Assembly: GCF_020497125.1 (NCBI RefSeq)
Contig: NC_059082.1
Coordinates: 22,404,965-22,468,964, forward strand
Source of the DNA: Mauremys mutica
Lineage: Eukaryota > Chordata > Testudines > Geoemydidae
DNA: 64,000 bases
Direction of reading: 5' to 3'
Translations under genes and position numbers: made by a program
Part shown: positions 1-11,799 of the stretch, piece after piece
Layout: each line of letters starts with the position of its first letter
How positions within the stretch are numbered: the first letter of the stretch is position 1
Notes under the pieces: model-generated
What the model saw: the letters and a program-made list of their open reading frames with translations, nothing else
What the model was told of the DNA's origin: nothing
Databases searched by the model: none

Positions 1-650
1 TGGTAAAGATTGAATGTGATTGGAAGAGAAAACGGGGGGGGGGGGAAGGACTTGCTTAAAACCTTTCTTAACCAAAATCTATTAAATAATAAAGCTTTCA
101 TAGCAGCAAGAAATCTTTTTGTAATATAAATCCACCTAGTAAAGCATTTTTATAAGAGATTATTAGTGATCTATTTCTTATTTAGTGAGATCCTGACTTG
201 GTATTAAGTAATAGAAGGAAGAGGGTACAGTCTAAAGAACATTGTGGTTCCTAAAATTGTCCAGTGTCTTCTAGATACAAACGTTTAAAGATATCTTGTT
301 TCTCTCATCTTAACCCTTAACCAGTCTAGCACTCTGAAAGTTTCCCCCACTTTGAGCGTTCTGTGCTTTTGCTTTCTAAGCTTTTAAAAAAAAAAAAGAA
401 CCCACACACCAGAATTACTACTTTACACACAAACTTTTGAGCACTTAACACACAGAGAAACTGTTCTAATGACTTTTCCCTTTGTAATTGTAATGCTACC
501 TAAGAGTTCATTTGTTTCCTTAGGATTTTTCAGAATAACATCTCTTTAAATCTGCTAGAAATTTGACCTGGTAATCCTTTTAGGTGTGTGACCTCAGCAG
601 AGAGATTGAGTCTCTCCATGGGGTTGCCTAGCTTTCACTTGTTCTTTTCT
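1..650. other. No gene seen; AT-rich unique-looking sequence
   Basis: No convincing open frame, RNA gene or recognised repeat was found. A 12-base G run lies at 34-45. The short open frames here are of chance length. Confidence 0.6.
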
Positions 651-775
651 CAGAGGGGTAGCTGTGTTAGTCTGGATCTGTAAAAAGTGACAAAGAGTCC
701 TTTGGCACCTTATAGACTAACAGAAGTATTGGAGCATAAGCTTTCGTGGGTGAATACCCACTTCGTCAGATGCAC
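651..775 (-). mobile_element. Penelope-like element terminal fragment (copy 1)
   Basis: This is a roughly 125-bp copy of the same terminal unit that forms the arms of the Penelope-like element at 26184-27397. It shares the GGGTAGC-GTGTTAGTCTGGATCTG start, the block reading 'cttatagactaacag', and the hairpin gtgggt-gaat-acccac at 746-761. On the minus strand it reads CTGACGAAG (769-761), then the hairpin, then GAAA, which resembles a hammerhead ribozyme core. No coding part is present. I could not find a clear target-site duplication, so the copy may be old or 3'-truncated. The strand is assigned to match the 3' arm of the larger element. Confidence 0.8.
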
Positions 776-825
776 TTTTTAATTTAATCACAGTCTTAGA
801 CTAAATGATGACAATGCTTTTAGTT

Positions 826-1425
826 AGAATCATAGACTTTAAGGTAAGAAGGGACCATTATGATCATCTAGTCTGACCTCCTGCACAATGCAGGCCATAG
901 AATCTCACCCACCCACTCCTGTATCAAACCTGTGTCTGAGCCATTGAAGTCCTCAAATCATGGTTTAAAGACTTCAAGGTGCAGAGAATCCTCCAGCAAG
1001 TGACCGTGCCCCATGCTGCAGAGGAAGGCAAAAACCCCCCCGGGCTTCTGCCAATCTACCCTGGAGGAAAATTCCTTCCCAACCCCAAATATGGCGATCA
1101 GTTAAACCCTGAGCATGTGGGCAAGACTCACCAGCCAGATACCCAGGAAAGAATTCTCTGTAGTAACTCAATCCCACCCCATCTAACATCCCATCACAAG
1201 CCATTGGGCATATTTACCACTAGTAGTCAGACGAATTAATTGCCAAAATTAGGCTATCCCATTATACCATCCCCTCCGTAAACTTATCAAGCTTAGTCTT
1301 GATGCCAGATATGTCTTTTGCCCCCATTACTCCCCTTGGAAGGCTGTTCCAGAACTTCATTCCTCTGATGGTTAGAAACCTTCGTCTAATTTCAAGTTGT
1401 CGTAATATGGTCCACTTCAGTTTCC
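826..1425 (-). mobile_element. CR1 LINE fragment, 3' end
   Basis: The sequence starts with the reverse complement of a CR1 3' terminus (agaatcatagact...gaagggaccattatgatc) and runs on into the region antisense to the last part of the CR1 reverse-transcriptase ORF. The minus-strand stretch at 1260-1400 matches the familiar CR1 block encoding the end of ORF2. No intact frame survives. The 5' part of the LINE is missing, as in most CR1 copies, which are 5'-truncated at insertion. The subfamily was not determined. Confidence 0.85.
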
Positions 1426-4400
1426 AAAAGTGCTCTCCTTATGGCTTATTATAATTTTAAATATAGGGATTTTAAAAAAAATAAATCTCATAACCCTATT
1501 TTCTATTTTTCATAAACGTCTCCTTTATACACTTCTTAAAGCTTCATTGTCTCTGTTCTGTTTAGATTGTGTTTTATTAACCATACTTAATTAAGGCACT
1601 TTACTGATGTTAGTCTTGTCCACAATGTCCATTAGTTGTAAGTCTTTCTTTAGCTTACATGGAGGCAATCTTTTCCCATTTCTACCCTCTACTTCCATGT
1701 ATGTGAGTATGCTGCTTCTCTCTCAGACTTAGAGATGTTCAAGGAGAGTGAACATAGGTTGAACTATGTTGCCTCTGTGCTACCTGGTCAGTATGCTTAG
1801 TACAGATAGGGTATTCAAGCTAAGAGCCACATTAAGATCAGTTCTTGAAACAGATTTTTTTAAGCTGTTCAGGGTAGTAGGCTTTTCTAGTGAGTGTCAG
1901 GCAGTGTGGATGGGGCATAACATTTAAAAGGATGATTGAAAACTTCTCTCAGCTGTTTGGTGTTGTAAAAGTTATTCTGCATCCATTCATGCTGGACAGC
2001 AAAACCTTGTTACCTACATCATTTTTCAAGCCTGTTTCCTTTGTTGTAACCATTCTACTTAGGGGTACGCTGAGTCACGAAGTGGTGACTTAATGCAGAG
2101 CAGCAAACGGGATACAGGAGTCCTGTCTTAGTCCCATACCTTGCTTTCTCCCAATATCTTCATACCATGGCACAGCCTAAAATCAAGTCTTCAGGCTCTG
2201 ACTATTGTTGAATTGCTAGAATTCTACATGGGAATAATCGGGAGGGAAAACTCTTCTCACTTTCAGAAAGGAAATGTTCTTGTATTTGCTTGGCAGAGTG
2301 TGCTAGGACCATGTGACTTTATGCATGTATGTGACTTTAATACTTAATGTTGCCTAGTGATGCCCTTTGACTTAAGCCATTTTTTTATACGTGTTCAGAC
2401 TTGAAAGGCTTACAGAAAAGCTGCAGATCAGTACCGATCACTAGCCTAAGTCTTAATTGCTTTAAAATTCTTGGGCATTCTGGACAATTATATAAGCCAA
2501 GTAGATAAGAAAACGTAAAATCAGTTCATTACTGAAGTGGTTCTCTACTAGAAAGTTACAGGTTTTAACTTGCCTTTTTAAAAAAACCTCAAACTGATGG
2601 ATCTGATATTTTGCAGCAAGCCTGTCTCTCAATCTAATAGGCCCACATGGGGAGAAAGTCATCAACAGCAGATATTTGTTTTTCTTGCGTTATAAATTAA
2701 TGTTTAAATGTAGAGATGGAAACTTAGAGGCAATTTACCACTAAAGGTAACTTCCTTCCTTGTCTCTTGGATATGGGTCAAATTCCATGGACGAGATAGC
2801 ATTGATGTTGCTGTTAGGGCTATCAGATTACCTGACTACTTCATTTTATATGTACTGTAAATTGGCAAGGTAAATATAAAGTATCTTGTTATTTAAGGCT
2901 TTGAGAGTATTGTTAGCTAGCAAAATTCTGGGTCCAATGTTGACTGAATCAGATTAAATATAATTTATATTTTGTTTCACACTTTCCTGTTCCTCTGTGA
3001 ATATTTCACTTCAGAATTTTTATTCTGTTGTGTTTGGAAAAAGCCACTAACATCATCCTGGCAAAGTGTGTATGGGTTTATATTTATTTTTTGTGTTTTT
3101 GTCTGCTACTACATAAAGAGACTAGGAAAACACTGTTCCACCAAAGGGACACTTCTGTAATGGAAACACTTACTAATCTGCAGATTCAGGCCATTTGGAG
3201 ATTTAGGGAAAATTGCTGATGGATGGAGAAGGCATGCCTTTATTTTCAATAAGTTATAAGAATTTAGTGTTAAAGCTTTTGGCGCTCGAAAGCTAAAACG
3301 TGGACATTTTAAGTGTTTAATACATTTATATTAGTGCATGGAAATCCCAGTTGTTGGCCTCAAAGGAGTTGCATGTCTGAGACAGATAATCCTTCTGTAG
3401 CTACTAGTCCACTCTAGACGCAAGTCCCTGGCTTTTTTTTCCCATCACTTATGCAGCCAACAGCTTGGATTTTTGTTTAAACAAAAGGCGTATGATGTGA
3501 TCTCATTAAATTGTGTGAACTTACTATCTCCCTTTCCTATTTTTTTTAGATTATAGCAACGTGTGATTTGGGTCACGTTACACATTGTGAAGGAAGGTGT
3601 GCCTTCCAGAGACGGGAATGAGGGCCCAAGCCAAAAGGGCAGGGCTCCAACATGCATTTTTTCACAAGATTGCCTGGAAAAAAAAACAAATGCCAAAACT
3701 GAAGTTGTGTAACTTAAAACTGACCCTGGGCAGTTCTAGCTTGTACGTTCCACTATTCGTATCTGATAATGCTAGAGAAATTCTTTGCTTTCTCACAAAC
3801 AAGCCAATCCTTATTAGCTTAAGGGACATGGCTAACCTGTTTAGGGCCCCCACATTTGCCTTTCTTTAAAGGAAGATGAATCCCATGCAGTTTTCTTGGA
3901 GAAGGCCTTATTTTTTTAGATTATATATTGTTGGCATAGGGCCAAATAAACCTTCCATTATACTCCATTTTCACATGCTTATAAATTGATGAAATTTACA
4001 TCTTGGACTGATATTTTCCATGCTTGTGTCTCTGCTGATAGTGTCTCTTTTGGATGGGGGAGGGAAACAGGCAGGATTTTTTTTTCTGTAGGAGGAGTTT
4101 GTACAGAATGCTGTCAGCCTTTGTTTTGGGTGTTGTGGATGATATTAAAATGCTGCTTCTGTACATGTCCTGTAGTCTGGAAGGTGAAATTAGATTCTGA
4201 ATGAGCAATGGGAAAAATAGTTGAGTAGTTTCAGTCAGTATGCCAACTTCCATCTGTAATTCTTCCCAGGGATTCTGTGAACAACCTTTTGGCTACACTT
4301 GGTTTTGGTTCTCTCTTCTTGAAAATTAAACCAGTCATTTCTTTGAATAGGCAGTGGAATTTTAGTATGGTGTAATAAACACATGATATTATAGGACTGT

Positions 4401-5576
4401 GTGAAACTAGGAATCTTGGCCTAAATGTTTGACTAATTTCCGTAATTCAAAAGGTACCAGAAGATGTAAGACTTCTGAAAACAGCTCAGTCCATTTCCAG
4501 CACAAACACAAACAAAACCTTTTTCTTATACGTGGACCTTAACAAGTGAACATTACTGGGGAAATGTCCATTTTTTTTAATAACATAGATCAAATTTGGT
4601 CATGCAACACATAGGGTAAAGGGGCTTAATCCAGTTTCAGCAAACTATATTTAAAGCTGTATTGGGCATAAGAAAATCTAGACTTTGAGATTATAGTTTT
4701 AAGAAAATACCATTAGCCTTTTTCCAGTCAAGTCATGTATAAAGATTTGTATGAAAATCTTATACAGTAATGGGACACATTTTAGTGGTTTAGGGTTGAG
4801 TGGATAGCAACCTCAACTGACAGTGCCCCAACTTCGAAGTCAGTCTTGGAAGATAGGAGCTGAGGAAGCAGCTTTCTGTTGTTGCTAATGGACTCAGTGA
4901 TGGACACTGTGAGGTGTCTGGTACTTTTGGCTGAGGATGTGTGCCAACCCAAGATACAGTTTGCTGAGATAAAGCAGTGAGCTACCAAAATAAATATGTG
5001 AGATTCCAAACTCATTGAACTTTTGGCATTCAGTTTAGTATGTAGGTTACATCCTGGAACAAAATCTGGGTACAGCTTATAAGGCATTTTACATCTTCTA
5101 GTGAAATCTCATGGCGGAGTTGTAAAAGGCTGAAAAATGTGATTTATGATGGAAACACCAACTTAGCCTTGACTTATTACTGTGTGCCTAGGCAAAGCTA
5201 TAAAAACGAAAAGTTTGTTTTAGATAGCAGGAGATACAAGTCCTTTTAAAACACGGAAAAATAAGATTTTATCCTCTTATCCTTAGAGGATAAAAATAAG
5301 ATTTTATCCTCTAAGGATAGAACATTCTGTTGATGGGGAGGACAGAAAAGCCTAGTCCTTTCAGTGGAAAATATGAAAATGCTAATCCTTGTAAGGTAAA
5401 GTGTGTTGGTATAAATCAATGCCAGCTTTCCATTTGACTTTTCTTTAAATCTGTGAAAGCAAATGCGTCTTCATTTCAGCTTCAGTTCTCAGAACTGGAC
5501 ATCTGAGTGTTTGTGATGACAGATACTGCTCATTATCGTTTCATTAATAAGCAACAGGTTTAAAACGAACAAAAGG
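1426..5576. other. No gene seen; unique-looking sequence with one hairpin
   Basis: This AT-rich stretch shows no supported exon, RNA gene or recognised repeat apart from the hairpin at 5261-5319. Open frames of 60-100 codons occur on both strands. None has a recognisable domain, codon bias or splice context, so I treat them as chance. Confidence 0.5.
5261..5319. repeat. Perfect 18-bp inverted repeat with an overlapping 16-bp direct repeat
   Basis: An 18-base arm at 5278-5295 (tatccttagaggataaaa) is perfectly complementary to 5302-5319, with a 6-base loop. In addition, 5261-5276 (ataagattttatcctc) is repeated exactly at 5297-5312, 36 bases away. The combination looks like a local fold-back duplication, for example template switching at a replication fork, or the relic of a very small palindromic element. 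No flanking target duplication was seen. Confidence 0.9.
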
Positions 5577-5596
5577 AATTATTTCTTTATACAACA

Positions 5597-5916
5597 CAGT
5601 CAACATGTGGAAAACTCTGCCAGAGGATGTTGTGGAGGCCAAGACTATAACAAGGTTCAAAAAAGAACCAGATAAATTCATGGAGGATAGGTCCATCAGT
5701 GGCTATTAGCCAGAATGGGCGGGGATCGTGTTTTTAGTCTCGGTTTTGCCAGAAGCTGGGAATGGGTGACCGAGGACGGATCATTTGATGATTACCTGTT
5801 CTATTACCTGTTCTCTGCAGCATCTGGCATTGGCTGCTGTTGGAAGGCAGGATACTGTGCTAGATGGACCATTGGGGTCTGACCCAGTATGGCCATTCTT
5901 ATGTTCTTATCTGAAG
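5597..5916 (+). mobile_element. CR1 LINE 3' fragment
   Basis: The plus strand reads as the end of CR1 ORF2 and its 3' UTR. It has a block resembling 'aaactctgccagaggatgt', then a tail ending tggccattcttatgttctta, a common CR1 3' terminus. It is 5'-truncated and non-coding. It belongs to a different subfamily from the copies ending in ATTCTATG repeats, such as that at 38385-39196. Confidence 0.8.
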
Positions 5917-8900
5917 GCAACCCCACCAGAACTCCTGACCAGCCATAGGAACTAGAATTTCAGATCCATGTCTACATTCCCAGGAAGTTATGGTATTCAG
6001 ATCTGGGCTTTCAGTTTGGGTCCATGTCTAATGCAAATTTCAGTTAAACACTTAAAGTTAAATTAAGCATTTGTATGATGTTATGATCCATCATGGAAAA
6101 CAGATAAGCTACACCATACACAGAATTCTGGGTACTATTACAGCCCATCACATAGTCCTGATTGTTCTGTAGGATAGTAACTAGCTGTAAGTAGAGAAGT
6201 GTATTTTGGCAGCTATTGAAATCTACAGAGCTAAAATGCTTAGTTGTAATCCACATGGGGGCAATGAGACACATCCCCCTTATACTATTTACTTATAGTT
6301 ACTATTTTAATAATGGGCATAGTTAATTTAAATATAGAAAAATAGCAAAGTGTTGAAGTAGAAGTTAAAGAATAAAAAAATCAAATATCATTTGTATGCC
6401 AGTAAAGGATTTTTTCCCATTACTGGGCAGGACTTGCCCTGTGATGGTGGTATGTGATCCAGCACTTTTCATGCATCTAATTGCCCTTGCTTCAATAACA
6501 GAAATAACTTTCCATCTAACTATGTTAGTGGTGCTGCTGTGGCTGGTTGTCAGGTATGCGTGTGCAGGGCCATATATATAGGTAGCATAAGTGCAAGACA
6601 CATTGGCAGTGGGTTTCTGCCCTTGGAGTGAAATAGGGATGAGAGTATAGCAGGTGATGCTGTCAGTACCTAAGAAGATGTTTTCAAAGGTTAGTGGCTA
6701 CTTGCACATCTTCTGCCCGATCCACAGGCTAGTGTTTACTAGTAGAGCTAGTGGACTGTTTTTGCTCTCCAAGCAGAAAGGGCTTAACTTGGAGCCCTTG
6801 CACTCACAAGTCAGATGGGTAGAGGTTATTCCTCTTGTGAAACAAATTATACAAGTATTCCCATGGGGCAGATTAACAACTGCAAGACTCCCTTGAAGTT
6901 TAATACATGGAGAGTTCCAGATCTTTACTCTTAGGTAAGCCATGCTTTTATAAGGAATTCTTATGAATGTAGAGTTAATTGTGTGCACGCGTTAGATATG
7001 CAACTTCATGCCCATTTTCTAGAATCTCATGCCATTATATTTCAAATAATGAAAATTGGCCAGTTGCATGGTTTTTGATTCAATACATACTCATAGATAA
7101 TACAAGTGTGAACTTTAGCTGCTGAATAATCAACCCAGCGACCAATATCTTTGTGTTTTATTTCTCCTGTGTATGTCCAGCAACCTCAAGTTCTAGAGAA
7201 CAGTTATGAGAAATCTCCCTTGCTGAGTGACCCATCCGTGCTATTTTTTTGGGCTGATACATTCCTTTTCTGGCAGTGGCTTTTGTTATGGGGAACTTGG
7301 CCTTCCAGCTTCAATGAGCTAATTAAAATGGTGGGGAGACGAGCAGGCAGAAGTGGGAATGGTGTTTTGTGCATATTTCCAGTCCCACCCCAGATGTTCC
7401 AGGTAAACCGTAAGCTTTTAGAACATCAAATAGGTACTAATCGTGCTTGACACAGACAAAAGATTTCCCTACGCCTCATGATAAAAATGTTTTGTGACCT
7501 GTGATCTCCAGTTGACTGGGCTGGAGTTGAGAACATCTTACTCCTCTGACCTGTTTGATCTCTTGGTATGAAAGAGGATTACACTGGCTCCAGCCTCTGG
7601 GCTCCTACTTTCCAAACATTGTCATATCTTCAGTCAGTCAGTACTATATAACCAGTGGTCTCCTGCTTATGTTGTGCCTTCTTCAAGGCATGTATAAAAT
7701 AATGTTAGCCACCTATATGGGGTGAGGCAAGCCCCCTTCATTGTATGTGGAAATACCTGATGTGAGACTTGAGCTATTTGGTAATTAAGCACTTTGTAAA
7801 GCATGTGGAGCTAGCCATTTGTCATAGAGGCCTTTTGTTCCCTTGGCTCCTCTATAGTACATCTTACTTTAATTCTAGTTCACTATTCTCCCTGACGTCA
7901 GCTGTAGTGGTGTTCAGATAGGTAGGTCAATATGAGCTGCTCTGTAATCTGAGAACAAACATCTATTTATCAAGTTTGCTTAACGTATTTCTGGATTCGC
8001 TCCAGGCTGACTATGTAAATGAATAATGTGCCCCTTGATACTACAGCAGTACATGCATTAGAAATGCTTACAGTTATACATAGCAGGGACTTCATAACAA
8101 CCTAGACGTTCAGCTCAGACCACTAATATTTTCCACATGATACCATATTATACAAAGGTGTAACGTACATACACACTACATTTGACAATCCAGATATAGT
8201 TAATAGAAAATGAGAGTGCTCCTTTTTGCAACTTGTAAGATGTAAAATCAAATCTCTGTAATGGGGGTGTAAAAGCCTTTCAGAGTGAAAAGGAAAAATC
8301 CATCTTGGTTGTAAACACCCCTTTTCCATACCTCCCATACTTTGTGGAAATAAACTCCACTATCTGTGTATCTATTGTAGGGACATCCTCACTGGCCCAT
8401 CTGGATAAAGGAGTAAGGAAGGTGGGGGGAGAGTTCACAGAACCAGGCCAAAAGCCTGCACAAAATACTCTTGCTAAACGGTCAGGGATAGCTGGGACTT
8501 GCTTTTGACTATGTTCTTGATTTCTACAGTTGGTGCATGATGGAAGGAGCATCTGGCCTGTGACCCTGCTAATGGAGGGCTTGGCTGATTGAACACCAAA
8601 AACCATAATCCCCCACTAGGGTGGGAGGGAACATGTGTTTAGTGAACAAGTTATTGTAATGATTGCTTGGTAAGCACTCTTTGAGCCAGTCTTTATCCAT
8701 TTTTTGCCTTGCTTTCCCAAAATAACTTACTCAACTTCATCAGATTTTCTAAGGCTGCATTTGTTTTCAATGAAACTTTTTGTTCATGTACATAACAGTA
8801 ATTAATACAAAATTAAATTGCTGCAGGGTAAGCAACAAATTGTTTTTAATTTGGTTAATGTTGATTCTACTTATTTCCTTTCTTCTGAATTCATTTTAAG

Positions 8901-9600
8901 GTGGAAAGTCAAGTAGGACAGTCCTCTTATCTCCTGCTCTTAATGTTGATTTAGCAATCAGAAGAAAAACATATCCATTATAAGGCAGTGTTAAGCCTTC
9001 AGTCAGGTCACTCTACACTCTGGACTGATCATAGACTCTTGATGTTCATGCACGAGGTTCTCTAACTGTGCTGTTTTGGAGGGGAAATCTTAATTTTATA
9101 GAGAGATTTTAAAAAAATATTGCACCCACCTTTCTATACAGACCATTTTTAAATACATGATTGCGTAGCACCAATGTCCAGGAAATAAATTCTCACAGTA
9201 CATCAAAGCTAAAATGTCTGTTGGAAGAGAGCAACTTCCAGAGGTCAAGACCGTTTCTGTATTAGGGAAATAAATCATAAAAACTGAACAAGTGAGATCA
9301 AACATTTATATTGCAATACTGCCTGTACACCAAAGGTCATCACCCTACTGTGCTAGGTGCTGTACAGATATTTTCAGCACTTTTCACTAAAACTCTGATT
9401 AAAAACTGGTTCTGATACTCTGCACTAGGGCTCATTTCTTTTAAACAATAGCGAAACTGAAACTAGAGGTTTTTTTTGTAAACTTTCCAAGCATAGAGAT
9501 GGCCCAAGGATATTTCATTAAAGAAGCTCTGCTTCCAGCTTTCTTCTGTCTTTAAATGTGGTAGCTGTTGACTCAAGATTTTTGACTGATTTTTTTTTTC
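5917..9600. other. No gene seen; unique-looking sequence
   Basis: No exon, RNA gene or clear repeat is supported. A CRE-type octamer TGACGTCA lies at 7893-7900, but nothing else suggests a promoter. Near 9350-9380 there is a short piece resembling SINE tails (gtgctgtacaga). Confidence 0.5.
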
Positions 9601-9631
9601 AGCGAGAAGACCCAAACAGCAAGGTCATAGA

Positions 9632-9965
9632 TCAAACCAGCACATTGAATTGCACCTGTAAACTACTACAGACATGAAGCACAGGTGTAGCATATCCCCT
9701 GCAGTAACTAAGTAAGCAAGTTGCCTCATTCTGCATAGTGGTTTTCAGTGGTAGCCCTCCATCAGGCATGTTGCTGCAATCCAGTCTTGAGGCATGAATT
9801 AACTTTGGGAAAGTACAAAATCTGAAATAAACTATTCCATCCAAATTCAGATGGAAAAAACAACTTGACCAGTTCTGGTATCTGGGCTTCCAAAAGTGCC
9901 TGAGGAACCAACACCACCGCCTTGTTTGCAAACTTGGATTTAAAAATGGAGGAAAAGCTTTTCAT
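9632..9965 (-). mobile_element. Decayed L2/CR1-like LINE fragment, C-terminal reverse transcriptase region
   Basis: The minus-strand translation keeps a diverged version of the L2-type block found after the RT catalytic core. It reads as ...RLDCSNMPDGGLPLKT... followed by ...TPVLHV...QFNVLV. In L2-like LINEs this region normally reads as LDYCN-x-GLP followed further on by ITPVL-x-LHWLP. Several expected residues are changed and the upstream part is not readable. I infer an ancient non-LTR retrotransposon fragment, not a host gene. The alternative is a generic repeat captured in a UTR. Confidence 0.5.
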
Positions 9966-9995
9966 ACATAATTAGAGATTTGAAGTGTTTTCTGC

Positions 9996-10046
9996 TTTTG
10001 GGTGCCCAACTTGACACATCTTTAAAGGACCCTAATTTTCAGATGG
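9996..10046. repeat. Left half of a palindromic repeat, split by an LTR
   Basis: The text ttttgggtgcccaacttga...ttttcagatgg resembles the left arm of a common palindromic sauropsid repeat. Its right arm appears after the LTR, at 11200-11275 (tgggtgctcagtg...ggcaatttgggca...gcacccaaagtcac). The two halves appear to be one repeat opened by the LTR insertion. Confidence 0.55.
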
Positions 10047-11199
10047 TGTGACATATCCCCAGGGTACACTCTGGAACTGTGGGACTGCTGTGCCCCCTTA
10101 ACTCTCCAGCCTGGGCTGTCTCTAACAATGCTGTGCTAGTGACAAGCAGCAAAACTCCTCCAGGTGCTGTGATTACTGAATGGTCAACATACAGGGACAT
10201 ACCCAGCTAAAATTGCATGAATGCTCTATCAACCACTCATGAATTATACAGAGAGAGACACCAGCAAATCTCCCCAGCCTTGCACTCCTGCGATATCCCA
10301 TCTTATACTGTTTCAGGATCTTTTCTTGAACAGTGCAAACTCATTAATTAGTTCATCACTTTGTCAAAGGAAAGTGGACATGCACCAGCCTTTGTAATCT
10401 GAGCAGATTCCCCAAGCACTTCAACCAAAAAACACGCTGTTTTAGATAAAATATAAAAATAAGTTTATTAACTACAGAAAGATAGATGTTACCCAATTAT
10501 AAGTGTTAGGCACAGAGGTCAAAGTTGGTTACATCAGAAATAAAAATAGAATTTAGACTGTGATTCTATCAGGCTAAGCAAGATTTGAATCAAGCAGTTT
10601 TTCTCACCCTAATGGATGTTACAGGCAACTCACAGTTCTGAATACACAGACTGAATTTTCTTCAGAGCCTGGGACCAGTTTCTCCAGTTCAAAGTCTTTG
10701 TCTTCCAAATGATTTTCCAGATGTTGAGATGGGGGAGGAGAGAAGCCAAGCGGTGATGTCATTGACTCTCATTTATACTTTCTGTCCAGGTACTAGAAAG
10801 ATCCTAGCCGGGACATGGGGGTTAGGTAGCTCCCATTGTGTAGGTGCCCTCTCTGAGGAATCTCTGAGTCGATTCTTCTTGATGGTCCATCAACACCTAT
10901 CTGGCTAATCTAGATATAAATCTGTCATGTCAACGTGTTGCTCCTTTGTTGCCACTGAAAGGCTGGCTGTGGCCATTTCCCACTTACCCCACACATTTCT
11001 GAAACAAACGTATCGCAATACTTCATAACTTTACTACCCTGTTGAATGGTCTATACTGTCATTGTATGTGATGTTCAACAGATCACGGCTTTTTAAATGA
11101 TACTTCACAAGGCATACTTTGTACAAAACATCTCGTAATCCTATCACAGTGGTGAATATGGGGGCTCCAGGTTGCTATTTTGGGAGACAGACTGTCACA
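10047..11199 (-). mobile_element. Retroviral-type LTR, probably solo
   Basis: The block is bounded by TGTGACA on the left and TGTCACA on the right, so either strand reads TG...CA. On the minus strand a TATA-like box lies at 10777-10772 (TATAAA) and an AATAAA polyadenylation signal at 10469-10464. This order (U3, TATA, poly(A) signal, U5) and the roughly 1.15-kb length fit an endogenous-retrovirus LTR. No gag, pol or env frame adjoins it, so I read it as a solo LTR. It sits inside a palindromic repeat whose halves lie at 9996-10046 and 11200-11275. A clean target duplication could not be fixed, so the ends may be off by a few bases. Confidence 0.65.
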
Positions 11200-11275
11200 G
11201 TGGGTGCTCAGTGCTTTCTGAAATTGCATGTTTGAGGTGTGGCAATTTGGGCATTCAACAGCTAATGCACCCAAA
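11200..11275. repeat. Right half of the palindromic repeat split by the LTR
   Basis: This stretch is roughly complementary to 9996-10046. The pairs tttgggtgccc/gcaatttgggcat...gcacccaaag and cattttcaga/tttctgaaat can be seen. It continues the repeat directly where the LTR ends. Confidence 0.5.
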
Positions 11276-11639
11276 GTCACTAGCCACGGGAAAATCTCGA
11301 TCTACATCTTAGTGTGTGCGCGCATACCAAAACCACTAACTCCTGACAATCTCTTCTCCGTATACCTTCTAGTTATGGAATTCCCCTTAATATATCTGGA
11401 CTCACCAGCAAATGGATCCACTAAGTTCCTGTTGAAGAGTCACAGGCCCCTTGTTTGGAGGCATGCTGGTGGCTGTACTACATAGTATTAACTTCTTTGG
11501 CTCAGCACCTGAGAACTGGTGGAGCTCTATGCAGTGGTTTTGCTGGGTGATTTATTACTTTCTTGACATGCACAGTCTCGTGGTTTAATTACAATATACA
11601 CTTCTAACCTGAAATAATGCTGTCCTCGGGAGCCAAAAA

Positions 11640-11795
11640 ATCTTACCGCATTATAGGTGAAAGTGTGTTATATCGAACTTGCTTTGATCCACCGGAGCAT
11701 GCAGCCTCGCCCCCCTGCAGCGCTGCTTTACCGCGTTCTATCCGAATTTGGGTTATATCGGGTAGTGTTACATCAGGGTAGAGGTATAAGAGTAT
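11640..11795. repeat. Short interspersed repeat with GTTATATCG motifs
   Basis: The stretch contains repeated motifs of the type gttatatcg (about 11669-11677 and 11752-11760) and related ccgcgttctatccg, around a GC-rich core. It stands out sharply from its AT-rich flanks and matches my memory of a MITE-like repeat common in turtles. The superfamily is not assigned, because terminal inverted repeats could not be delimited. Confidence 0.5.
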
Positions 11796-11799
11796 TATG

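Noticed and set aside
7893..7900. CRE octamer as a promoter element
   Set aside because: An isolated octamer without TATA, CpG island or exon nearby.
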